Positions 43,255 through 50,857 of a stretch of DNA of 64,000 nt are shown in pieces. Location of the stretch: positions 2,914,001-2,978,000 of the forward strand of contig NZ_CP108101.1 in the NCBI RefSeq assembly GCF_036195325.1, given 5' to 3'. Source of the stretch: Streptomyces sp. NBC_00234 (lineage in GTDB: Bacteria > Actinomycetota > Actinomycetes > Streptomycetales > Streptomycetaceae). Position numbers and translations under genes: made by a program. The notes under the pieces were generated by a model. That model did not search any database. It had not been told where the DNA came from and saw nothing but the letters and a program-made list of their open reading frames with translations. The number at the start of each line of letters is the position of its first letter. Position 1 is the first letter of the stretch.

Positions 43255-44013
43255 GTGGCGTTGAAGCCCGAACCGACCACACCGTTCCACTCGGTGCAGT
43301 ACGCCCTGCGCGTGCTCGAAACGGTCTCCAAACACGGCAACGGTGTCACCGACGTACAGGTCGCCCGCGAGACGGGGCTGCCCACCGGCCATCTCGCCTC
43401 CCTCCTGCTGACGCTGCGCCGCGAGGGGTACGTCGAGCAGGTCACCGACGGGGCGTACGTCATCGGCTCCTCGCTCCTCCTGCTCGGCTCCGGCGCGGCC
43501 CGCCGCCAGGCCCTGGAGGACAAGCTCCAGCAGACCCTGGTGCAGCTGCGGGACTCCGTCGGCGCCGCGGTCTACCTCAGCCGGTACGTCGACGGCGAGA
43601 TCCACGTCACACAGATGGCGGCCGGCCCCCGGACGCCCGCGGTCCACGAGTGGGTGGACTTCCGCTCGGCGGCGCACGCCAGCGCGATCGGGAAGTGCCT
43701 GCTGACGCAGCTCGACCAGAACGGCCGGCGCGACCACATCTCCCGCCACAAGACCGCCCGGCTCACCTCGCGGACGATCACCAGCGAGAAGGTCCTCTTC
43801 TCCAAGCTGGACAGCCAGCCCGCGACGGTCCCGATGCTGGACCTCCAGGAGTACGCGGTGGGCACGGTCTGCGCGGCGGTGCCCCTGACCGCCGGAGCCT
43901 CGGCGGGATGCCTGGCACTCTCCCTGCCGGTCGAGGACGCGCACCGGCTGCGGTCGGCGGCGGACACCCTGAACCGGCGGGCGGCACCCGTCCTCCTGTC
44001 GCTGGCGCTCTAG
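43255..44013 (+). CDS. IclR-family transcriptional regulator
   Basis: This encodes 252 residues. The N-terminal winged helix is HSVQYALRVLETVSKHG plus VTDVQVARETGLPTGHLASL. The C-terminal effector domain has GAAVYLSRYVDGEIHVTQM, RSAAHASAIGKCLL and PLTAGASAGCLALSLP. IclR proteins often control a neighbouring catabolic or transport operon. The ehu-type operon ends 167 nt upstream and is the natural candidate. The GTG start has GGGGG upstream. A monocistronic gene is likely. Confidence 0.85.
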   Translation: MALKPEPTTPFHSVQYALRVLETVSKHGNGVTDVQVARETGLPTGHLASLLLTLRREGYVEQVTDGAYVIGSSLLLLGSGAARRQALEDKLQQTLVQLRDSVGAAVYLSRYVDGEIHVTQMAAGPRTPAVHEWVDFRSAAHASAIGKCLLTQLDQNGRRDHISRHKTARLTSRTITSEKVLFSKLDSQPATVPMLDLQEYAVGTVCAAVPLTAGASAGCLALSLPVEDAHRLRSAADTLNRRAAPVLLSLAL

Positions 44014-44117
44014 GGACGACCCACCCCGAGAACACGGACAAAACGGTCACGGGTCCGGCGTGGGCGACGCGTGTCGTCAGCACCCCCGGAGAGCAGGTAT
44101 TATTTTCGAGTCAGCAG

Positions 44118-44191
44118 GCGCCGTTAGCTCAGTTGGTTAGAGCAGCTGACTCTTAATCAGCGGGTCCGGGGTTCGAGTCCCTGACGGCGCA
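44118..44191 (+). tRNA. tRNA-Lys (anticodon CTT), copy 2
   Basis: 74-nt cloverleaf identical to the copies at 32935 and 48363, with anticodon CTT. A -10-like TATTAT lies at 44099-44104. Confidence 0.95.
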
Positions 44192-44198
44192 CGACAAC

Positions 44199-44236
44199 GC
44201 AGTGGGCGGTTCCGGTACACCGGAACCGCCCACTGC
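44199..44236 (+). terminator. Terminator of tRNA-Lys copy 2
   Basis: GCAGTGGGCGGTTCCGGT pairs perfectly with ACCGGAACCGCCCACTGC, followed by GCTTTG. An 18-bp stem with a minimal loop. Confidence 0.88.
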
Positions 44237-44368
44237 GCTTTGTGCTGCCCACGCATACGTACGCATGTTCTATACGTGCGTCACCTGTGTGCGTTCCGGA
44301 CGCGCGCACGCGTCCGGAACGGCGACCCCCGCCCGGGTCGCCGCCTCACACACCGTGTCGGCCGAACG

Positions 44369-44959
44369 TCAGAACTGCACGTCCGAGCAGGCGTAGAACG
44401 CGTTGCCGGTGTCCGCGACGTTCCAGACGGCGAGGATGATGTGCTTACCGGTCTTCTGGGTGGGGATCGTGCCCTGGTGGGTCAGCGTCGCCGGGGGCTG
44501 CTGGTTCCCGTACGGCACGGTCATGAACGGCTGGGACTCCAGAGCGGCCCGGGTGAGCGGCTGGGTGCTGTTCCAGCCGTCCTTGGTGATGTAGTACCGG
44601 AAGTCGCTGGTGGAGTGCCGGGCGGTGAACTGCCAGCGGAAGCTGTAGCCCTGGCCGCCGGTGACCTTGGTCGCGGGCCAGCCGCCGCCGCGCGGGTCGT
44701 CGAGCGCCGCGAAGCTGCTGTTTCCCGCGGAACAGATCTTGCCGTCCGCCGGGCCGGCCGCCGGGAAGCCCTTCGGGCCCTCGACGCTCTGCGGCTCCCA
44801 CTGGATGGCTCCACAGCCGGTCACCGTGCCGTTGGCACACAGCTTCTGACGGCTGATCGGGGAGTCCGTGTAGCCGTGGCTGCTGGCGCTGCTGGTCGCG
44901 AACATCGATGCGCCCGCTATCGCCAGGCCGATCACGGCCGCGCTTGCCCTTTTCCGCAT
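44369..44959 (-). CDS. Secreted AA10 lytic polysaccharide monooxygenase (LPMO)
   Basis: This encodes 196 residues. A signal peptide ends SSASS and exposes His28 (HGYTDSP) as the mature N-terminus, the first copper ligand of AA10 enzymes. The second His is in FTARHSTSDFRYYI. Other family features are SRQKLCANG, GCGAIQWEPQSVEG and the C-terminal AVWNVADTGNAFYACSDVQF with disulfide-type Cys. It oxidatively cleaves chitin-like or cellulose-like glycans. ATG 44959 has AGGAG upstream. A dre box lies 62-77 nt upstream. It lies about 4 kb from cslA-glxA. In S. coelicolor an LPMO at this location was linked to the tip glycan. Confidence 0.88.
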   Translation of the reverse strand: MRKRASAAVIGLAIAGASMFATSSASSHGYTDSPISRQKLCANGTVTGCGAIQWEPQSVEGPKGFPAAGPADGKICSAGNSSFAALDDPRGGGWPATKVTGGQGYSFRWQFTARHSTSDFRYYITKDGWNSTQPLTRAALESQPFMTVPYGNQQPPATLTHQGTIPTQKTGKHIILAVWNVADTGNAFYACSDVQF

Positions 44960-45020
44960 GCTTCTGCTCCTCAAGAACGTGGGGGAGGTTCCATGAGCTC
45001 TGCTCTGCGCGCGTGTTGTG

Positions 45021-45036
45021 CGGTCTAGACCAAGTC
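45021..45036. promoter_or_regulatory. DasR-responsive element upstream of the LPMO gene
   Basis: TGCGGTCTAGACCAAG contains the perfect palindromic core GGTCTAGACC (45024-45033) of the dre consensus. It lies 62-77 nt upstream of the LPMO start. Confidence 0.75.
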
Positions 45037-45119
45037 ATAGGTTATTGACGCGACGTGAACATGTCCAGACCAATGAGCGTCCGATTCCGGTCTGCCGTCC
45101 GGGTGCCGGGGGGCACTTC

Positions 45120-46859
45120 TCAGGCGCCGTCCCCACCGCTGCGCCCGGTGTAGAACGCCACCGTCAGGTCCTTCACCAGAGCCTTCCGCTCGTAGTCGTC
45201 GAGCTCCACGATGCCCCGCGAGGTGAGCCGGTGCACCGTGTCGTCGACGGCGTCGACCACGGAAGTCAGCACGCTGTCACGGTGCTTGGCGTCGATGGCG
45301 GCGATCCGGGTCCGCTGCATCGCGGCGGCCACCTCGGGGGCGTACTCGATTCCGGTCGGCTGCGCCGAGTACACCTCGATGCCCACCGGTTCGCAGTCCG
45401 CCTTCAGCATCCGGGTCAGCGCGTCACCGACGGCCTCCGCGTTGCGCAGGGTGTGCGCGTCCTCGTGGAAGGCGTCGGCCGGCAGCTGCGAGAGCACCCG
45501 CGCCATCGCCGCCCCGACCTGCTCGCGCAGGTACTCCTCGTGGTCCGCGACGCCGAGCGTGGCCCGCACGGTGTCCTTGATCCGCCAGACGACCAGGACG
45601 ACCACGCGCAGCGCCGTACCGTTCGCGTCCACGGCGGGCAGCGGCTCGCTGCGCCAGTGCCGCAGACGTACGTCGACGCGGCGGCGCAGCAGGAGCGGCG
45701 AGACCCAGACCAGACCGGTGCGGCGGACGCTCCCCCGGTAGTCGCCGAAGAGGGTCAGCACCCAGGCGTGGCCGACCCGGCCCCGCCCGAGACCGCCGAG
45801 CGCGAACAGGACCACGGTCGTCAGGAAGGCGAGCAGCGCCCAGGCGCCGATGCCGATGCCGTCGTACGGGCGGGATCCGATCCCGATGCGGGAGAGCACG
45901 GCGTCGGGCAGTGCCCCGGACCACCACAGGGTGGCGAGGCCGGCCGCGGTTCCGATCGCCCCGGTGAGCAGCGCCGCCCAGCCGGGCAGCGCGGGCCCGG
46001 GGCGCTCGGCCAGCCGGGGATCGCCCAGCGGCGCGGGCCTGGTCGGCGCCTGCACCTGCGGCGAGCGCGGCAGGGGTGGCCGGCGTACGGGCGGCGGGCG
46101 CCGGGTCACGAAGGCGGGCAGCGTGCCCGGGTCGTAGTGCTCGGTGTCCGCGCCGGGGTCACGGTCGTCGCGACGGCCGTTGCCGTCCCGGCCGTCGGCC
46201 CGGTCGTCGCGGCCGTCCCGGTCGTCTCGGAAGAGCAGGTGTACGGGGATGGAGGCGGTGGACTCGTTGGCGATGACCGGATGCCTGCGGCCGGTGTCCC
46301 ACCAGGTGTCGACGCCGGCCGCCCCGGTCCTGCCGCCCGGCCCCGGCACGGTGACGAGACCGGGTACGAGGTCGGGCGAGCCGTTCCGCGCCGGGCCCGC
46401 ACCCACCACCGGTCCGCCGTCGGAACCCCGGACCGGCAGCGCGACCGGCGCCGTTGTGACCCCGCCCGGGGCGACGACGGTGTCCGCCGGGGCCAGGTCG
46501 AGCACGAGGTCCACGACGGTGTCGGCCCCCCGCTCGGGGTCGTCGGCCGGGGAGCCCGGATCCGGCGTGGCACCGGACTCCGGCGCGGGCCGGGCGGCGC
46601 GGTGGCCGTCCCGCCCGTCCTCCGCCTCCGGGGCCCGGTCCGGGTCCGCCTCCAGTTCGGGTTCCGGTTCCGGTGACCTCCTGTTCCCGTCCGGAGCGGC
46701 ACCGGCCTCCCGCTCCGCCAGGATGCCCGGGGCCGGGTGCGCCCCGGGTGGGGTGGTCGTATCGGCGGGGACCTCGGTCGCATTCTCGTGTCCGTACACC
46801 GGCTGCCCTGCCTTTCCGTTCTCCGGGAATCCGGAGCTGTCCGACACCGTGGGTCGCAT
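45120..46859 (-). CDS. SPFH/band-7 domain membrane protein with long disordered N-terminus
   Basis: This encodes 579 residues. Residues 1 to about 290 are low-complexity and rich in Pro, Gly, Asp, Arg and Glu, probably disordered. Two membrane segments follow (GWAALLTGAIGTAAGLATLWW and GAWALLAFLTTVVLFALGGL). The SPFH core starts VLTLFGDYRGSVRRTGLVWV and continues through VVLVVWRIKDTVRATLGVAD and YAPEVAAAMQRTRIAAIDAK. SPFH proteins (flotillin, stomatin) organise membrane microdomains or protease complexes. I chose ATG 46859 because GGAGG lies 5 nt upstream. It precedes the cslA-glxA block, but no direct link is proven. Confidence 0.78.
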   Translation of the reverse strand: MRPTVSDSSGFPENGKAGQPVYGHENATEVPADTTTPPGAHPAPGILAEREAGAAPDGNRRSPEPEPELEADPDRAPEAEDGRDGHRAARPAPESGATPDPGSPADDPERGADTVVDLVLDLAPADTVVAPGGVTTAPVALPVRGSDGGPVVGAGPARNGSPDLVPGLVTVPGPGGRTGAAGVDTWWDTGRRHPVIANESTASIPVHLLFRDDRDGRDDRADGRDGNGRRDDRDPGADTEHYDPGTLPAFVTRRPPPVRRPPLPRSPQVQAPTRPAPLGDPRLAERPGPALPGWAALLTGAIGTAAGLATLWWSGALPDAVLSRIGIGSRPYDGIGIGAWALLAFLTTVVLFALGGLGRGRVGHAWVLTLFGDYRGSVRRTGLVWVSPLLLRRRVDVRLRHWRSEPLPAVDANGTALRVVVLVVWRIKDTVRATLGVADHEEYLREQVGAAMARVLSQLPADAFHEDAHTLRNAEAVGDALTRMLKADCEPVGIEVYSAQPTGIEYAPEVAAAMQRTRIAAIDAKHRDSVLTSVVDAVDDTVHRLTSRGIVELDDYERKALVKDLTVAFYTGRSGGDGA

Positions 46860-46884
46860 TCCCGCCTCCGTCATGTCCGTGCCG

Positions 46885-48177
46885 TCAGGCGAAGAGCCGC
46901 CGCCAGGTCTCCGGTCCCGGGTAGCCGTCGGCCGCGCTGCCGCGCCAGCCCAGGGACCGCTGGAACGCCTCGACGTTCCGGCGGTCCGCCTCGGTCCACC
47001 GGGGGCCGGGGCCCGACCGGTAGAACGTGCCGTAGCCCTTCTTCACCAACTGTTTGCCGAGCCGTGCGACATGACTGTTGGACTGACCCGGCTTGAAATA
47101 GCCGCGGCCCGGGAACGCCGGGGCCGCGCTCGGGCTGCCGCCCGTAGCGGCGGCGGGGATGCTGCGCCCGGTGCCGGTGACCAGATACCGCCAGGTCTGC
47201 GGTCCGGGGATGCCGTCGGCCTCCTTGCCCTTCCAGCCCTGGGCCTTCTGGAACGCCTGGGTCGCACGCCTGTCCGCCTCGGTCCAGCGCGGTCCAGGCC
47301 CCACCGTGTAGTAGCGCTTGCCGCCGCGGGCCACGAGCATCTTGCCGAGCTGGGTCACGTACGTGTTGTTGGCTCCGGGCCCGAACTTCCCCGCTCCGGG
47401 GAAGGCGGTCGAGGAGCCGCTGCCGCCCGTACCGCCCGAGAGACCGCGGTACCGGTACGCCACGTACCGGTCGGAGTTGTTCCAGTACGCCATGGGCGTC
47501 GCCTGCTTGCGGGTGCGCGGGCGCGCCTGCTCGTAGGCGGTGTAGTGGCTGTGCGTGTAGTCGGTCCAGCCGCCGAAGATCGTGACGTGCGAGCCCTTGG
47601 CCGGATCGGCCGGGTTGTGAAAGAGCAGGATGTCGCCGGGCTGGAGCTCTTCCCGCGAGATCCGCGTCCCGTACTGGGCGAGGCTGCCCGTCCACTCGTT
47701 CCCGCCCAGGTTCCAGGCCATCGAGACGAAGCCGGAGCAGTCCTGGCGATAGCCGTCCGACCAGTACCTCTCCATGCTGTAGGGGACCTGCGCGGAGACC
47801 CAGACCTTGGCCCGGTTGATGATGTCGGCCCGGGTGGTCTTACGCAGCGCCGGTGCCGAGGACGGCGGGCCCGCGGACCCGGCCCCCTTCAGCGGACCCT
47901 TCTCGCCCTGCGGGGTGGCCGGTTCGGGATCGGCCGGCGCGTCCGTCCGGGCGGGTCCCGCGGCGTGTCCCGTCGAGGACGCCGCCTCGGCGGCCCCGCT
48001 GGACAGGACCACTCCGGCGGCCGTCACCAGCACCAGCGCACGGCGTGCGCCGTGCGCCGCCGGATGTCCGCCGTGCCGTGCCGACAGGGCCCTGGCCGCG
48101 GTACGCCGCTGCTCGGCACACCCCGCACAGGTGCAGTCGACAGCGGGTTCGTACTCCTCGAAGACCGGCACAGTCAT
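46885..48177 (-). CDS. NlpC/P60-type wall hydrolase with two peptidoglycan-binding repeats
   Basis: This encodes 430 residues. The N-terminus (before TM) has DCTCAGCAEQR, a C-x-C-x2-C motif on the cytoplasmic side. A membrane segment then follows (RALVLVTAAGVVLSSGAAEA). The catalytic domain has the nucleophile in YRQDCSGFVSMAW and the His in GSHVTIFGGW, typical of NlpC/P60 cysteine peptidases. The C-terminal part has two similar repeats of about 75 residues, ending DGIPGPQTWRYL and DGYPGPETWRRLF, peptidoglycan-binding-like. ATG 48177 has GGAGGGG upstream. It probably cleaves or binds peptidoglycan. It lies between the SPFH gene and the cslA region. Confidence 0.82.
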   Translation of the reverse strand: MTVPVFEEYEPAVDCTCAGCAEQRRTAARALSARHGGHPAAHGARRALVLVTAAGVVLSSGAAEAASSTGHAAGPARTDAPADPEPATPQGEKGPLKGAGSAGPPSSAPALRKTTRADIINRAKVWVSAQVPYSMERYWSDGYRQDCSGFVSMAWNLGGNEWTGSLAQYGTRISREELQPGDILLFHNPADPAKGSHVTIFGGWTDYTHSHYTAYEQARPRTRKQATPMAYWNNSDRYVAYRYRGLSGGTGGSGSSTAFPGAGKFGPGANNTYVTQLGKMLVARGGKRYYTVGPGPRWTEADRRATQAFQKAQGWKGKEADGIPGPQTWRYLVTGTGRSIPAAATGGSPSAAPAFPGRGYFKPGQSNSHVARLGKQLVKKGYGTFYRSGPGPRWTEADRRNVEAFQRSLGWRGSAADGYPGPETWRRLFA

Positions 48178-48362
48178 GCGATTCCCCTCCGCACTCGTCA
48201 AGATCTTTGGGCGCATCTGCAACGGGCGTCAGTGTCTCAACTCTCCCGACATATCGCATTTTGACGGATCAAAGAGAAAAAACGACCATCCCACAGGGCG
48301 TGGCGCGGCGGAATTGGTCAGGGGCACCGTGTCTCATCGGGTAGAGTTCTCCAGGTCAGCAG

Positions 48363-48436
48363 GCGCCGTTAGCTCAGTTGGTTAGAGCAGCTGACTCTTA
48401 ATCAGCGGGTCCGGGGTTCGAGTCCCTGACGGCGCA
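48363..48436 (+). tRNA. tRNA-Lys (anticodon CTT), copy 3
   Basis: 74-nt cloverleaf identical to the copies at 32935 and 44118. The upstream bases TCAGCAG are shared with copy 2. Confidence 0.95.
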
Positions 48437-48934
48437 CGCACAGTCAAGGCCCTCTCACCGAGCGTGAGGGGGCCTTGTCCGTGTCCGCGCCCGCATTTTT
48501 TCTTCCGCACTCCGGCGTGCGCCACAAAGGCAGCGAGCGGGCGTTCCACAAGCTCCCACGGGCGCCCTTCCGCGCCCCCTCCCCTCACGCCCCCCTCGGT
48601 GGCCAAACCGTGCGTATGGCCGGTAAACACCTTGTTTCACCCTTGCGATCACGCGACAAGTCGGACAACCTGTCCTGGAGCCATCGACTTCAAGGGGGCC
48701 GCTGCCACGGTCAGTTGGGCAGCGGAGAGTGATGTACCGGTTGCACGTACGACGGGGTGGGGGCCCCGTTCACGGAGGAATGCCGAGGGGGCATCATGCA
48801 ACCGGAAGGCCGCCTTTCCATGTCTGTGGAAAAGTAGCCCGCCACTGTGTGCGTGTGCGGTGTTCCAGGGGGCTCCACCGCACATGAACTGACCGACCAA
48901 TCACGCACTGACCATGCGTGCGGGGGGATGACCC
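48437..48934 (+). other. Long upstream region of cslA
   Basis: This is 498 nt without a convincing gene. It contains the tRNA terminator. It also has a short palindrome, TTTCCA-6 nt-TGGAAA, at 48815-48832, and a possible 13-codon leader ORF starting at 48795 behind GAGGGGG. The cslA ribosome binding site GGGGGG lies at 48922-48927. No promoter could be fixed with confidence. Confidence 0.5.
48445..48477 (+). terminator. Terminator of tRNA-Lys copy 3
   Basis: CAAGGCCCTCTCAC pairs with GTGAGGGGGCCTTG with one imperfect pair. Confidence 0.8.
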
Positions 48935-50857
48935 ATGACGTCGACGCCGCCAGGCGCCCGGCAGGACAACGACCCTTCCCGGACCACGCAGCTACGGATA
49001 CCGCCGCAGCTGCGGGCCGGGCAGCGGCGACGCCAGACGAACAAGGCGCTGCCGCGGTACGACTACGAGCACTACAGCCGGCTCGCCGGGCCCCTGACCC
49101 AGCCCGAGCCCGGTCGGCCCTACACGGTCCGCTACCGCTCCCTGCTCTCGCAGGAACCGCACCGCTTCCGGGCCGCGCTGCTCCTCGGTGCGGCCCCTCT
49201 CGTGTCGCTCGGCCTCTTCGCCTGGCTGATGCAGCCCGGGCACTGGACGGAACGCGATCCGAACCTCCGGAACGACACGCTGCTGATCCTCGACATCGTC
49301 ATGCTGGTCTCGATCGGTCTGATCGAGCTCTTCCGCACGATGAACGTCCTCTCCAACGCGCACGCGACGCTGGTCGCCCGTGACCCGATTCCGGTGGTGC
49401 CGGAGACGGGCACCAAGGTCGCCTTCCTCACCTCCTTCGTCCCGGGCAAGGAACCCCTGGAGATGGTGACGAAGACGCTGGAGGCGGCGGTGCGCATCCG
49501 GCACCGCGGGCTCATGCACGTCTGGCTGCTGGACGAGGGCGACGATCCCGCCGTGAAGGAGGTGTGCGCCCGGCTCGGTGTGCACCACTTCTCCCGCAAG
49601 GGCGTCGCGCACTGGAACCAGGCCAAGGGCCCGCACCGCGCGAAGACGAAGCACGGCAACTACAACGCCTGGCTCGACGCGCACGGCGGGAACTACGACT
49701 TCTTCGCCTCGGTCGACACCGACCACGTACCGCTGCCCAACTACCTGGAGCGGATGCTCGGCTACTTCCGCGACCCGGACATCGGCTTCGTCATCGGCCC
49801 GCAGGTCTACGGGAACTACGACACGTTCGTCACGAAGGCCGCCGAGTCCCAGCAGTTCCTCTTCCACGCGCTGATCCAGCGCGCGGGCAACCGCTACGGC
49901 GCCCCGATGTTCGTCGGCACGAGCAACGCCGTACGGATCTCGACCCTCAAGCAGATCGGCGGGCTGTACGACTCGATCACCGAGGACATGGCGACCGGTT
50001 TCGAGATCCACCGCGCCCGCAACCCGCTGACCGGCAAGAAGTGGCGCTCGGTCTACACCCCGGACGTCCTGGCCGTCGGCGAGGGCCCCACCGCGTGGAC
50101 GGACTTCTTCACCCAGCAGCTCCGCTGGTCGCGCGGGACGTACGAGACGATCCTCAAGCAGTACTGGAAGGGCTGGTTCTCGCTCCCCGCGGGCAAGCTC
50201 TTCAACTACACGATGATGATCATCTTCTACCCGATGTCGGCGATGAACTGGATTCTCGCCGCCCTGAGTTGTGCGCTGTTCCTCGGCATGGGCGCCTCCG
50301 GTGTGCAGATCGACCCGACGATCTGGATGATGCTCTACGGCAACGCCTCCGCGCTCCAGATCGGGCTCTACATCTGGAACCGCCGCCACAACGTCTCGCC
50401 GCACGAACCCGAGGGCTCCGGCGGCCTCGCCGGGATGATGATGTCGGCGCTCTCCGCGCCGATCTACGCACGTTCCCTGATGGATGCCGTCCTTCGCCGC
50501 AAGAGCTCCTTCGTCGTGACGCCCAAGGGCGACTCGTCGAGCCCGGACACCCTCTTCGGCACCTTCCGCATCCACCTCTTCTTCCTTCTGGTCTTCGGCG
50601 GCTCCATCGCCGCGTCCTTCTTCCTGGGCCACAGCCACCCCGCGATGCTGACCTGGGCCTGCCTCGCCCTGCTGATCACGGCGGCGCCGATCTTCGGCTG
50701 GCGGCACACCGTCCGGGCCGAGAAGAGGAAACGCCGCGCGGGACCACCGGAGGGCGGGGCCCCCGCCCCGCAGCCGGGAACCGCGCCGCAGCACCGGCCC
50801 GGACCGGCCGACAACGAACAGACCATGCAGATCGCCCTTGGGGGACGTAACCAATGA
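48935..50857 (+). CDS. cslA: CslA, cellulose-synthase-like GT2 glycosyltransferase
   Basis: This encodes 640 residues. Two N-terminal membrane segments (ALLLGAAPLVSLGLFAW and LLILDIVMLVSIGLIELF) precede the cytoplasmic GT2 domain. That domain has Asp261-x-Asp263 in SVDTDHVP, the TED motif in YDSITEDMATGFE and the QxxRW motif QQLRW (394-398). Several membrane segments follow. A processive beta-glycan synthase is indicated. In S. coelicolor CslA makes a tip-localised beta-1,4-linked glycan and works with GlxA. Start ATG 48935 has GGGGGG upstream. The stop overlaps the glxA start (ATGA), so they are coupled. Confidence 0.92.
   Translation: MTSTPPGARQDNDPSRTTQLRIPPQLRAGQRRRQTNKALPRYDYEHYSRLAGPLTQPEPGRPYTVRYRSLLSQEPHRFRAALLLGAAPLVSLGLFAWLMQPGHWTERDPNLRNDTLLILDIVMLVSIGLIELFRTMNVLSNAHATLVARDPIPVVPETGTKVAFLTSFVPGKEPLEMVTKTLEAAVRIRHRGLMHVWLLDEGDDPAVKEVCARLGVHHFSRKGVAHWNQAKGPHRAKTKHGNYNAWLDAHGGNYDFFASVDTDHVPLPNYLERMLGYFRDPDIGFVIGPQVYGNYDTFVTKAAESQQFLFHALIQRAGNRYGAPMFVGTSNAVRISTLKQIGGLYDSITEDMATGFEIHRARNPLTGKKWRSVYTPDVLAVGEGPTAWTDFFTQQLRWSRGTYETILKQYWKGWFSLPAGKLFNYTMMIIFYPMSAMNWILAALSCALFLGMGASGVQIDPTIWMMLYGNASALQIGLYIWNRRHNVSPHEPEGSGGLAGMMMSALSAPIYARSLMDAVLRRKSSFVVTPKGDSSSPDTLFGTFRIHLFFLLVFGGSIAASFFLGHSHPAMLTWACLALLITAAPIFGWRHTVRAEKRKRRAGPPEGGAPAPQPGTAPQHRPGPADNEQTMQIALGGRNQ

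Noticed and set aside
32935..48436. Integrated element between tRNA-Lys copies
   Set aside because: The genes between them look like core Streptomyces genes with native codon bias. No integrase, relaxase or phage gene was seen.
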